A stretch of DNA of 64,000 nucleotides from Rossellomorea aquimaris (lineage in GTDB: Bacteria > Bacillota > Bacilli > Bacillales > Bacillaceae_B). The number at the start of each line of letters is the position of its first letter. The stretch's first letter is position 1. The position numbers were made by a program, and so were the translations under genes. The notes beneath the pieces are model-generated. The model saw only the letters and a list, made by a program, of their open reading frames with translations, was not told the origin of the DNA and made no database searches. The DNA lies in contig NZ_JAIVAT010000007.1 in the NCBI RefSeq assembly GCF_020172085.1, positions 806,001 to 870,000 on the forward strand. Direction: 5' to 3'. Below are positions 43,806 to 52,478 of the stretch, one piece after another.

Positions 43806-44531
43806 ATGAGTTCATACAGAATTGCTCTTGCAGGTAATCCGAACACAGGGAAAAGTACATTATTCAATCTATTGACGGGATTGCGTCAGCACACAGGAAA
43901 CTGGCCTGGTAAAACCGTCATTCACGCTGAAGGCGAGTTCAAACACAATGGGACGGATTTTACCATTGTCGATCTACCCGGAACCTACTCCCTTTATTCC
44001 AATTCTCAGGATGAAGAAGTGGCACGGGATTATATTATTTTTGATAAACCGGATGTGACACTTGTAGTCCTTGACGCAACGTCACTGGAGAGAAATATGA
44101 ACCTTGCTCTTCAAGTCATGGAAATGACGGATCGAGTGATCGTAGCCCTTAATCTAATGGATGAAGCCAAGAAAAAAGGAATAGAAGTAAACAGTGAAGC
44201 ACTTCAGAAAAAATTGGGTGTTCCTGTTGTGAAAATCTCGGCAAGAAATAAAACGGGAATCAAAGAATTATTGGACACTGTCCATGAAATGGCCCAAGGA
44301 AATGTACCGACCACTCCATATCGCATGACCTATTCAGAGGATATCGAAGCAAAAATTGAAGAGCTCTCACCCAAAGTACGGCAAATGATTGGCGATGAGT
44401 TCCCGATTCGATGGATTTCCTTGCGTTTATTAGATGGAGATGAAAGTATACTCAACTCGATGAATGATTACTTCCGGAGGGAACGTAAGGGAGGAGGATT
44501 TTCCAATGTCTCAATCAATGCAACCACATGA
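43806..44531 (+). CDS. feoB: FeoB GTPase half (split FeoB)
   Basis: 241 aa from ATG 43806 (GGAGGTGCATAG upstream). Cytosolic G domain: G1 GNPNTGKST, G3 DLPGTYSL, G4 NLMD and the helical GDI part (MTYSEDIEAKIEELSPKVRQ). A usual FeoB of about 660 aa would continue into the membrane; here the frame stops at 44531 and the membrane part starts in another frame with its own ribosome binding site. Confidence 0.93.
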   Translation: MSSYRIALAGNPNTGKSTLFNLLTGLRQHTGNWPGKTVIHAEGEFKHNGTDFTIVDLPGTYSLYSNSQDEEVARDYIIFDKPDVTLVVLDATSLERNMNLALQVMEMTDRVIVALNLMDEAKKKGIEVNSEALQKKLGVPVVKISARNKTGIKELLDTVHEMAQGNVPTTPYRMTYSEDIEAKIEELSPKVRQMIGDEFPIRWISLRLLDGDESILNSMNDYFRRERKGGGFSNVSINATT

Positions 44532-45909
44532 AGGAGATCAGGGACTCGCGTATTTATTCAATCATGCTAAAGGGATGTCGAGTGACAACCTTCGGGATGA
44601 AATTGTCGAAAATATCTATTCGACGAGCAGAGGAATCTGCCAAGAAGTTGTAAAGTACAAAAATAAAGAAAGAATTCATTCAGAAAAGCTGGATAAAGTG
44701 CTGACTTCTCCGATTTGGGGATTTCCCATCATGCTTGCCATGCTTGGGGCGGTTTTCTACCTGACAATCGCAGGGGCAAACGTCCCTTCAAGTATGCTTG
44801 CACAGGGATTCGCCTGGATGGAAGGACAGCTGACCCTGCTCTTTACCGCCATGAATGCACCTGAATGGCTTCATGGTGTGCTCGTTCTCGGTTTCTTCAG
44901 GGGTACCGGTTGGGTCATCAGCGTCATGCTTCCACCGATGGCGATTTTCTTCCCGGCTTTTGCGCTGCTTGAAAATTACGGGTATTTACCTCGTGTTGCC
45001 TTTAACATGGATCGCCTGTTTAAGAAGGCAGGAGGTCATGGAAAGCAATCCTTGACGATGGCGATGGGCTTCGGATGTAACGCTGCTGCCATCATGTCGA
45101 CAAGGATCATTGAATCACCAAGAGAACGGATGCTTGCCATCCTGACGAATAACTTCGTTCCATGTAATGGACGCTGGCCGACACTGATCTTGCTCGCTTC
45201 CCTATTCATGGCAGCCGGCTATGCAGGGGGAATGGCTTCCCTTGTGACGGCTGGAATGGTCATGACGATGGTGTTGATCGGGATTACTGTGACTATTGCT
45301 GTATCGTGGGTGTTATCCAAGACAGCCCTTAAAGGGGTTCCGACTCATTATACGCTCGAGTTACCACCTTATCGTCGTCCGAAGATCTGGAATACAGTAT
45401 TACGTTCCAGTATCGATAAATCCTGGTACGTATTAAAACGTGCCGTGATCGTGGCAGCACCAGCATCGATCATCACCTGGATCATCGCAAATATCAACAT
45501 TGGTGACACAAGCATTCTCATGCACTTCGTCAATTTCCTGGATCCATTCGGTCAGGCACTAGGTATGGATGGTTTTATCATGGCAGCCTTCATCATCGGG
45601 CTTCCTGCGAATGAAATTGTTGTTCCTATCTTAATCATGGCTTACCTGTCTCAAGGAGCGATGCTTGAACTTGACGATCTGACAGAATTGAAAGCCGTCT
45701 TTGTCAGTCATGGCTGGACGTGGCTCACTGCACTTAATATGATGCTATTCTCACTGCTCCATTTCCCTTGTGGAACGACCCTTGTGAATATTTACAAGGA
45801 AACGAAAAGCAAGAAATGGACGTTCATGTCTTTTGCGATTCCGACAGCGATTGCGATTGGGGTTACATTCCTTGTGGCAACCATCGTCAGAGCGCTCGGG
45901 TGGGTATAA
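44506..45909 (+). CDS. feoB: FeoB membrane half (nucleoside-recognition/gate domains)
   Basis: 467 aa from ATG 44506, after GGGAGGAGGATTTTCCA, overlapping the GTPase gene by 26 bp in another frame. Eight or more membrane helices with FeoB gate motifs (GFGCNAAAIMSTRIIESPRE, GLPANEIVVPI, HFPCGTTLVNIYKE). It forms the Fe(II) channel and must pair with the separate GTPase. The well-placed ribosome binding site suggests a true split, not a sequencing error. Confidence 0.92.
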   Translation: MSQSMQPHEGDQGLAYLFNHAKGMSSDNLRDEIVENIYSTSRGICQEVVKYKNKERIHSEKLDKVLTSPIWGFPIMLAMLGAVFYLTIAGANVPSSMLAQGFAWMEGQLTLLFTAMNAPEWLHGVLVLGFFRGTGWVISVMLPPMAIFFPAFALLENYGYLPRVAFNMDRLFKKAGGHGKQSLTMAMGFGCNAAAIMSTRIIESPRERMLAILTNNFVPCNGRWPTLILLASLFMAAGYAGGMASLVTAGMVMTMVLIGITVTIAVSWVLSKTALKGVPTHYTLELPPYRRPKIWNTVLRSSIDKSWYVLKRAVIVAAPASIITWIIANINIGDTSILMHFVNFLDPFGQALGMDGFIMAAFIIGLPANEIVVPILIMAYLSQGAMLELDDLTELKAVFVSHGWTWLTALNMMLFSLLHFPCGTTLVNIYKETKSKKWTFMSFAIPTAIAIGVTFLVATIVRALGWV

Positions 45910-45917
45910 AATGAATG

Positions 45918-45957
45918 AAAAAGCAAATCCTTTTTACATAAGGATTTGCTTTTTTTG
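45918..45957 (+). terminator. terminator after feo operon
   Basis: AAGCAAATCCTT / AAGGATTTGCTT stem with seven Ts. Confidence 0.92.
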
Positions 45958-46004
45958 TTTGGGAATTTGCGAAATCATTGTTGCTTTTAAACAAGCGAGA
46001 GGTG

Positions 46005-46131
46005 GTTGATTTCCACTCCAGGTGCTCGCTTTCCGCGGGGCTGGCAGTGAGCCTCCTCGGGCTAAAGCCCTGTGGGGTCTCACCTGTCCAGCGTTTCCCG
46101 CAGGAGTCGAGCACCTTCCGCTCCAATCAAC
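46005..46131. repeat. 127-bp Bacillaceae-type interspersed repeat
   Basis: Imperfect terminal inverted repeats (GTTGATTTCCACTCCAGGTG at one end; CACCTTCCGCTCCAATCAAC at the other) enclose a GC-rich core with GAGCCTCCTCGGGC and GGGGTCTCACCTGTCC. I recognise this type from many Bacillaceae genomes. No coding capacity; could be a MITE-like element or a structured RNA. Confidence 0.8.
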
Positions 46132-46252
46132 TTTTCAAGCGTAATTGTTTCACTATAACAATCTTTGCGAAAAGAGCTTTTTGTTTCTAAAAAGGTATGA
46201 GTAAACGTGGTACCATGGATATATACACGGCAGGTTCTATAAGGAGATCACA

Positions 46253-46861
46253 ATGAAAGAACATGAGTTTGATACATTATTAAATATCAAGACAACCCAG
46301 CCCCAAATAGGTTTTCACAGATCCTTTCATTATCACCGCTATGAACCGACTCCTTATGCGGCACTAAAGGAGTTGTTTCAGCAGTATGAACTGAAAAACA
46401 GTGATCGGGTCGTCGATTTTGGATGTGGCAAGGGGCGCTTGAATTTCTTCATTCATCATCATTTTCAATCCACGGTTGTCGGGGTGGAAATGAACGATGA
46501 TTTTTATGAGGAATGCTTAAGAAATCTCGCAACCTATCAAGAGAAAACGAGAATGAAGACTGACATGATTTCTTTTCGCCACTGCCTGGCAGAGGACTAT
46601 GACATTCATCCGGAAGACAATCGTTTCTACTTTTTTAATCCGTTTTCTGTCCAAATCTTTATGGGAATCATCAACAATATTCTCCGATCAGTCGAAGCCT
46701 TTCCCCGTGACATTGAGATCCTTTTGTATTACAGCTCAGATGACTATGTTCACTATCTGGAGGATCATCCTTTATTTCAGCTGAGAAAAGAGGTTTCATT
46801 AACTGGGGAGTTTGAGGCGAATGAATATGAGAGATTTTTAGTATATGGATTGATGTATTGA
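46253..46861 (+). CDS. class I SAM-dependent methyltransferase
   Basis: 202 aa. SAM-binding motif VVDFGCGKGRLNFF and the acidic end of strand 2, VVGVEMND. An active-site-like FFNPFS lies in motif IV position. ATG follows AAGGAGATCACA. Substrate unknown. Confidence 0.9.
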   Translation: MKEHEFDTLLNIKTTQPQIGFHRSFHYHRYEPTPYAALKELFQQYELKNSDRVVDFGCGKGRLNFFIHHHFQSTVVGVEMNDDFYEECLRNLATYQEKTRMKTDMISFRHCLAEDYDIHPEDNRFYFFNPFSVQIFMGIINNILRSVEAFPRDIEILLYYSSDDYVHYLEDHPLFQLRKEVSLTGEFEANEYERFLVYGLMY

Positions 46862-46935
46862 TCAAGATTTTTGATTTATCCGCTTTCATATCGGAGAATG
46901 GAATGGAAGATGAATAGAATGGGAGGCGGATGAAT

Positions 46936-47853
46936 ATGAGAATATTAGTCGTAGGTGCTGGTGCCGTCGGAGGTTACTTCGGGGGTAGATTAGTAGAAAA
47001 GGGCGAAGACGTCACGTTTCTTGTGAGGGAAAAAAGGGAACATCAGCTGAAAGAACATGGATTACACATCGAAAGCGTTCACGGCGATTTTCACTGTCAA
47101 CCGAAAACACTAAAAGCAGAAGAAAAAGCAGAGCCTTTTGACGTCATTATTTTATCGACAAAGGCGTATCACCTAAAAGAGGCGATTGATAGTATGACAC
47201 CGTTTGTAGGGGAAGACACGATGATCCTTCCATTATTGAATGGAATGTCACATGTTGATGACATGATGGAAGCCTTTGGGAAAGAAAAGGTGCTGGGAGG
47301 CTTATGCTTCGTCGAATCTACGCTTGACGGATCGGGTAAAGTCATTCAGACAAGTCCGATTCATGACCTGGTCTTTGGAGAGAGAAGCGGGGAACGGACG
47401 GAAAGAATCATCAAGCTTGTAGATGCCTTCTCAGGTACGAAAGCGAACTTCCGTTTATCCGACACCATCGAACAGGAAATGTGGCATAAATACCTCTTTA
47501 TTACTACGTTGTCAGGTGTCACATCCCTGTATCGTGCACCAATAGGGCCGATCAGAGACAACGTTGAGGGAGCGGACAGAATCGAGGCGGTACTTTCTCA
47601 GGTGGCAGCTGTCATGAGGGCATTGGGTGCGCCTCTTGCTGAAAAGATTGAAGAAACTCTTTCAGGTAAAATCAGAGAAATGGGCTACAGCATGAAATCT
47701 TCCCTGCAGCGCGACATGGAGAAGGAGCTGTCTGTGGAGGCTGACCATTTTTATGGTTATCTATTAGAAGCTGCAGATCGTAACAGTGTTGAGGTTCCTG
47801 ATTTGAGGTTGATTTATGGAAATTTGAAGATTTATGAGCTGGCGAGTCGATAA
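46936..47853 (+). CDS. 2-dehydropantoate 2-reductase family protein (PanE/ApbA-like)
   Basis: 305 aa from ATG 46936 (GGGAGGCGG upstream; the ATG six bases earlier is too close to it). NADP-binding VVGAGAVGGYFGGRLVEKG and the ketopantoate-reductase catalytic region (EQEMWHKYLF with the Lys, SLQRDMEKE). Reduces ketopantoate to pantoate, or a related substrate; Bacillus genomes carry several such genes. Confidence 0.88.
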   Translation: MRILVVGAGAVGGYFGGRLVEKGEDVTFLVREKREHQLKEHGLHIESVHGDFHCQPKTLKAEEKAEPFDVIILSTKAYHLKEAIDSMTPFVGEDTMILPLLNGMSHVDDMMEAFGKEKVLGGLCFVESTLDGSGKVIQTSPIHDLVFGERSGERTERIIKLVDAFSGTKANFRLSDTIEQEMWHKYLFITTLSGVTSLYRAPIGPIRDNVEGADRIEAVLSQVAAVMRALGAPLAEKIEETLSGKIREMGYSMKSSLQRDMEKELSVEADHFYGYLLEAADRNSVEVPDLRLIYGNLKIYELASR

Positions 47854-47862
47854 GACTGGGGA

Positions 47863-47899
47863 ACATCAGATGCCTTTTGGGGTGTCTGGTGTTTTTTGT
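47863..47899 (+). terminator. terminator after the panE-like gene
   Basis: Imperfect stem ACATCAGATGCC / GGGTGTCTGGTGT followed by TTTTTTG. Confidence 0.6.
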
Positions 47900-47996
47900 T
47901 TTTGTGTTCAGCAGGTGAAAAAGTGGAAGGAGTCAGCTGCTGAATAGTAGAGGAAAAACAGCAGCTGAACCAATCTAAACAAACCACTCTATCAAT

Positions 47997-48569
47997 CTAC
48001 TTATGAAGAGAAGGACGAACATTCCTTATAGGCCCCAACTTAGATAATCGTTGTACAGTCATCATGGAAACAACGGTAACGATGATATCCAGGGGAAGAT
48101 ATGCCATCATCCATCCCCAGGCAACACTATAGCTGAAACCACTCGGTGCATTTGCCCAGAAGGTAAGGGCCAGGTACATGAAATTCGTTCCGATTATGTA
48201 ATTGAACAATAAGGCAGCCACCCCGGAAGTAACGTATCCCAAAAAAGAACGATTCTTCTTCAGGATCAATCCCACCACGAATGCAACAGATATAAACGAT
48301 AATACAAACCCAAAGGTAGGACTGAGTATGCTTGAGGGTCCACCTTTAAACTGGGCGAAGACAGGTGCACCTATCAACCCCAGTGCGACATAAACGACCA
48401 TCGCCTTCGCACCGACACGGCTTCCGAGCATCCCCCCTGCAATGATGGCGAACATAAGCTGAAGGGTCACCGGAATCCCGCCGATCATTAGAAATGGAGA
48501 TACATTCGCCCCGACTGCCATTAAAGCAGCAAAAAGGCCGCATAAGACTAATTCCCTTGTTTTTCCCAT
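47997..48569 (-). CDS. bioY: BioY biotin ECF transporter S-component
   Basis: 190 aa with six membrane helices and BioY signatures (ANVSPFLMIGGIPVTLQLMF, then GAPVFAQFKGGPS). Binds biotin for uptake, alone or with the shared ECF module. Divergent from bioD with a BirA operator between them. Confidence 0.94.
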   Translation of the reverse strand: MGKTRELVLCGLFAALMAVGANVSPFLMIGGIPVTLQLMFAIIAGGMLGSRVGAKAMVVYVALGLIGAPVFAQFKGGPSSILSPTFGFVLSFISVAFVVGLILKKNRSFLGYVTSGVAALLFNYIIGTNFMYLALTFWANAPSGFSYSVAWGWMMAYLPLDIIVTVVSMMTVQRLSKLGPIRNVRPSLHK

Positions 48570-48607
48570 TATTATTTTCTCCCCCTAAAAACTGTGGTAT
48601 GATTGTT

Positions 48608-48647
48608 ATTATCTTAAATGTTAACTGTATTGTAAATTAGGTTAACA
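48608..48647. promoter_or_regulatory. BirA operator and bioY promoter
   Basis: TGTTAAC-N15-GTTAACA (48619-48647) matches the Bacillus BirA box. On the minus strand TTTACA-N17-GATAAT (48608-48636) is a bioY promoter inside it. Biotin-bound BirA would thus repress bioY and probably bioDA. Confidence 0.88.
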
Positions 48648-48664
48648 TAAAAGGGGGAGGAAAA

Positions 48665-49393
48665 TTGAAAGGTTTTTTTATCACTGGAACGGACACAGAG
48701 ATCGGTAAAACGTTAACCACCGGTTTGATGGCAAAGTATTTCATAGAAGAGGGCATTGATGTGTTTCCATATAAGCCTGTGCAAAGCGGTGCAATCAGGA
48801 AGGATGATAGATTGGTAGCGCCTGACACGGAATTTTATGAAAATGTCACGAACCGTCATTTTGGGAATGAAGCCAATACATACGTATTAGAAACACCCAG
48901 TTCTCCTCATCTTGCCGCTAGGATCAACGGTGTGTCGATTAAGCTTGAGCCGATCGTAGAGCAGGTGAAGAATTTACGAAACGCCCATGAACTCCTCCTT
49001 GTAGAAGGGGCGGGAGGATTAATCGTTCCTTTGAACGAGGAGGAAACTATTTTGGATTTGATTAATGAAGTGTCCCTGCCGGTCATTCTCGTCGCACGGG
49101 CCGGACTCGGTACCATCAATCATACGGTTCTGTCTGTGATGGCGTTGAAACAGCGAAATATTCATATAGCGGGCATCGTTCTAAATCAAACTTCTCCAGA
49201 TGAGTTGGAGGAAATCGAACGGGACAACAAGCGGATGATAGAAAAGTTGACAGGAGTATCTGTGATTGGGTTGATCCCATACATGTCACAAGATGCATTA
49301 GCCGAAGTGAATGTGAAAGAGTTATTTAGTAATTGGAAAATGGACGTGTTGAAGGAGGATGTTCAAAGTGAATCAGCAGCAGCTAATCGATAA
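48665..49393 (+). CDS. bioD: dethiobiotin synthetase
   Basis: 242 aa from TTG 48665 after GGGGGAGGAAAA. ATP-binding [15 protein letters not shown] and [12 protein letters not shown] are intact. Converts 7,8-diaminopelargonate, CO2 and ATP to dethiobiotin. Overlaps the start of bioA by 26 bp. Confidence 0.94.
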   Translation: MKGFFITGTDTEIGKTLTTGLMAKYFIEEGIDVFPYKPVQSGAIRKDDRLVAPDTEFYENVTNRHFGNEANTYVLETPSSPHLAARINGVSIKLEPIVEQVKNLRNAHELLLVEGAGGLIVPLNEEETILDLINEVSLPVILVARAGLGTINHTVLSVMALKQRNIHIAGIVLNQTSPDELEEIERDNKRMIEKLTGVSVIGLIPYMSQDALAEVNVKELFSNWKMDVLKEDVQSESAAANR

Positions 49394-50726
49394 AAGCAGC
49401 CAGTATATGTGGCTTCCGTTCACGCAGATGAAGGATTATGATGAGAACCCTTTAGTGATTGAAAGCGGGGAGGGTGTCTATTTGCGAGACATCCATGGGA
49501 ACGAATATCTGGATGGATATTCTTCTCTTTGGTTAAATGTTCATGGACATCGCAATGAGGAAATCAATCAGGCTATCAAAGATCAACTAGATAAAATCGC
49601 ACACTCCACTTTGCTTGGTGCCACGAATGTACCATCGATATTATTAGCGGAAAAGCTGGTGTCTCTTTCACCGGAAAGCTTGAAGAGAGTCTTTTATTCA
49701 GACAGTGGGGCAACGTCGGTTGAAATCGCGATCAAAATGGCGTACCAATACTGGCAAAATAAAGGAAGACCAGAAAAGCAGAAATTTATTACGCTTCAAA
49801 ATGCATACCACGGTGATACGGTCGGTGCCATCAGTGTCGGGAAAGTGGATATTTTTCATCGAGTTTACAAATCCCTCATGTTTGAGTCCTTTGTTGCCCC
49901 GTTTCCTGACGTGGTTCATCATCCTGATTTATCGACAGAGGAGGAAGTTCGGGATCAGGCATTGAGTGAATTAGAAACGATATTTCAAGAGCATCACCAC
50001 GAGATCGCAGGCATGACAGTAGAGTCCTTGATACAGGGAGCCGGAGGCATGAATATCATGCCAAAGGGTTACTTCAAGGGAGTCGAACAGCTTTGCCGGA
50101 AATATGAGATCCTGCTCATAGTCGATGAAGTTGCAACAGGCTTTGGGCGGACAGGGAAAATGTTTGCCGTCGAGCATGAAGGTGTTCAACCCGATATCAT
50201 GACAGTGGCGAAAGGAATTACAGGAGGATATCTGCCCGTTGCCGCCACTCTCACAACAGAAGAAATGTATGAAGCCTTTTATGATGATTACACCTCATTG
50301 AAGACCTTTTTCCACGGTCATTCCTATACAGGAAATCAACTGGGTTGTGCAGCGGCACTGGTGAATCTGGAAATCTATGAAAGAGATGATTTGATTGGGA
50401 AGGTACAGAAGAAAGTGGACATCATAAAGTCCCTGTTGGCACCATTGAAGAATCATCCCCACGTGAGCAGCATCAGGCAGCTCGGGATGATCTGCGGGAT
50501 TGAGCTGATCGAGGACAAGGATTCGAAAAAGTCATTTCCTTGGGAAGACAGGGTTGGATATTGGACGACGATCAAAATGCGTGAGTTAGGCATGCTCACC
50601 CGTCCGATCGGAGATACCATCGTCTTCATGCCTCCACTGGCTACAACTGAAGCAGAACTACAGAAAATGGTCACCATCATGACCGAAGCCATCGACATCA
50701 CCACCAAAGCAGCGGTTGGGGTATAA
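49368..50726 (+). CDS. bioA: adenosylmethionine-8-amino-7-oxononanoate aminotransferase
   Basis: 452 aa from GTG 49368, spaced correctly from AAGGAGGATGTTCAAA; the ATG at 49359 overlaps that site. PLP enzyme with [10 protein letters not shown] at the N-terminus, [23 protein letters not shown] and the PLP lysine in [12 protein letters not shown]. Transfers the amino group to KAPA in biotin synthesis. No bioF, bioB, bioI or bioW follows. Confidence 0.94.
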   Translation: MNQQQLIDKSSQYMWLPFTQMKDYDENPLVIESGEGVYLRDIHGNEYLDGYSSLWLNVHGHRNEEINQAIKDQLDKIAHSTLLGATNVPSILLAEKLVSLSPESLKRVFYSDSGATSVEIAIKMAYQYWQNKGRPEKQKFITLQNAYHGDTVGAISVGKVDIFHRVYKSLMFESFVAPFPDVVHHPDLSTEEEVRDQALSELETIFQEHHHEIAGMTVESLIQGAGGMNIMPKGYFKGVEQLCRKYEILLIVDEVATGFGRTGKMFAVEHEGVQPDIMTVAKGITGGYLPVAATLTTEEMYEAFYDDYTSLKTFFHGHSYTGNQLGCAAALVNLEIYERDDLIGKVQKKVDIIKSLLAPLKNHPHVSSIRQLGMICGIELIEDKDSKKSFPWEDRVGYWTTIKMRELGMLTRPIGDTIVFMPPLATTEAELQKMVTIMTEAIDITTKAAVGV

Positions 50727-50737
50727 GAAGAGTCGTT

Positions 50738-50752
50738 GAGGGACGGACCTTG
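50738..50752. repeat. decayed GGACGGACC repeat after bioA
   Basis: GAGGGACGGACCTTGG, then AAGGGTTCGTC in place of the second arm; the partner has degenerated. Confidence 0.65.
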
Positions 50753-50795
50753 GATAAGGGTTCGTCTTTTTACGTTTTCTTGTGCCTGAAGAGCG

Positions 50796-50832
50796 TTTAC
50801 CAGGTACAATCAGCAGAGAGTGTACCAGGAAC
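50796..50832. repeat. TACCAGGTACA-type repeat
   Basis: TTTACCAGGTACAA and TGTACCAGGAACA, direct copies 25 bp apart, related to the inverted pair at 40098-40134. Confidence 0.6.
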
Positions 50833-50926
50833 AAAAAGCTCAACCCAAAATAAAAAAAGAAACCGTTCCCTCACCTAAAACGTAAATAACCATATCATCC
50901 ATCCTGACCCAAAAGGAGTCCCCCCC

Positions 50927-51088
50927 ATGAACAAACTCATCACCATTAGCGCAGTGGTCATTGCAATCACCACCATCATCATCTGGCTCACAACCAACGC
51001 CACCAATGCCATTTCACTACTTGCAGCCTATGGAATCATCCTATCTTACCTCGTCTACTTCTCATTCTATAAGAGAAGGAAACGATAA
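50927..51088 (+). CDS. 53-aa two-helix membrane protein
   Basis: ATG follows AAAAGGAGTCCCCCCC. Two membrane helices (LITISAVVIAITTIIIWLTT and LLAAYGIILSYLVYFSFY) separated by NATNAIS, with basic tail KRRKR. Good ribosome binding site; repeat-derived hairpin after the stop. Family not recognised. Confidence 0.68.
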   Translation: MNKLITISAVVIAITTIIIWLTTNATNAISLLAAYGIILSYLVYFSFYKRRKR

Positions 51089-51091
51089 AAA

Positions 51092-51159
51092 GGGAGGGAC
51101 GGACCTCCAACCGTCCATTTGCCGCCGGCAAAATGATGGTTGGAGAGGTCCGTCCCTCT
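51092..51159. repeat. GGACGGACC hairpin repeat, full copy
   Basis: Arms GGGAGGGACGGACCTCCAAC and GTTGGAGAGGTCCGTCCCTC, with a small GCCGCCGGC palindrome in the loop. Between convergent genes. Confidence 0.87.
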
Positions 51160-52478
51160 TATTCGACTGCTTCTAACAAAAAGTCCACGATGTGGATGGC
51201 GCGCATTTTGTGAGATAGGCCTTCTCGTTCGATGCCGAGTTTCATTTGGAGGAGGCAGCCCGGGTTGGAGGTGATGATGGTGGTGGCCCGGGTGTCTTCG
51301 ATGTTTTCCATTTTGTGATCGAGGATTTTCATAGACATTTCGGATTCGACGATGTTGTAGATGCCCGCAGATCCACAGCAGTGATCGGCCTGCTTCATCT
51401 CAACGAAATCAGCTCCTTCCACCGATTGAAGGAGTAGTCTTGGTTCCATGAATGTTCTCTGAACGTTTCGAAGATGACAGGAATCCTGATACGTGATTCG
51501 CTGAGGTGAAACGTTCAATTCCCTTTTATGAAACTCTAGTTCTACCAGTATCGAGGAGATGTCCTTGATCTTATTTTTAAATGAGACAGCACGTTCTTTC
51601 CACTCTGGATCATCTTTCAGTAAGTGATCATAATCGACGAGGAACGCTCCGCATCCTCCTGCATTGGTGATGATGTAATCAACCTCTGCGTCTTCAAATG
51701 CCTCGATGTTCCGTTTGGCCAATTCCTTTGCAGCATCCTTTTCGCCACTGTGGCCATGCAAGGCTCCACAGCAGGTTTGCGATTTTGGAATCACGATGTC
51801 ACAGCCTGCCAGCTGAAGCAGTTTGGTTGTGGCTTTATTCGTTTCCAGAAACATTGTATCCATCAAGCAACCGGAGAAGAAAGCGACGTTTTTCCGAACC
51901 TCCCCAATGGAAGAAAGGGCAGTTGGGCGATTCTTCATGTCTTTCATTTTAGGTGCTTGTGGGAGTACACGTTCCATCGTGGCCATGCTTTCAGGGAACA
52001 GATTCATCACGCCCGTCGTGTGGACGGCTTTTTGCAATCCGGATCGTTGATAAATCCCCAGTAGGTTCGTGACCATCCTCATTCTATCCGGGTGGGGGAA
52101 TAACCTTTGAAACACGCTCTTCCTAACAACCCGGACAGGAAGGGAATGTTTTTTATTTTGATTGATGATATCCCGTGCTTCCTCCAGCAAGTGTCCGTAA
52201 TTGACACCTGAGGGACAGACAGGTTCACAAGCCCTGCAACCGAGACACAGATCGAGAGTACGCTCGACTTCTTCATCAGGCTCGATCACATCATCGACGA
52301 CGGCTTTCATCAAGGCGATTCGGCCGCGGGGGGAGTGGGATTCCTTGAACCCCGATTGGATATAGGTGGGGCAGGAGGGAAGGCAGAACCCACATCTCAT
52401 ACAGTTCAATAATTCATCTTCATCCATGCGGTCTTTGAATTCCTGTTGTATCGTTTGCTTTTCCTTCACAGTTGTCAT
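51159..52478 (-). CDS. glcF: glycolate oxidase iron-sulfur subunit
   Basis: 439 aa. Two 4Fe-4S motifs (CMRCGFCLPSCP, CLGCRACEPVCP) and two CCG domains (CCGALHGHSG, CCGSAGIYN). Transfers electrons from the flavoprotein GlcD to the quinone pool. Overlaps glcD by 4 bp (ATGA). Resembles B. subtilis YsfD. Confidence 0.93.
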   Translation of the reverse strand: MTTVKEKQTIQQEFKDRMDEDELLNCMRCGFCLPSCPTYIQSGFKESHSPRGRIALMKAVVDDVIEPDEEVERTLDLCLGCRACEPVCPSGVNYGHLLEEARDIINQNKKHSLPVRVVRKSVFQRLFPHPDRMRMVTNLLGIYQRSGLQKAVHTTGVMNLFPESMATMERVLPQAPKMKDMKNRPTALSSIGEVRKNVAFFSGCLMDTMFLETNKATTKLLQLAGCDIVIPKSQTCCGALHGHSGEKDAAKELAKRNIEAFEDAEVDYIITNAGGCGAFLVDYDHLLKDDPEWKERAVSFKNKIKDISSILVELEFHKRELNVSPQRITYQDSCHLRNVQRTFMEPRLLLQSVEGADFVEMKQADHCCGSAGIYNIVESEMSMKILDHKMENIEDTRATTIITSNPGCLLQMKLGIEREGLSHKMRAIHIVDFLLEAVE

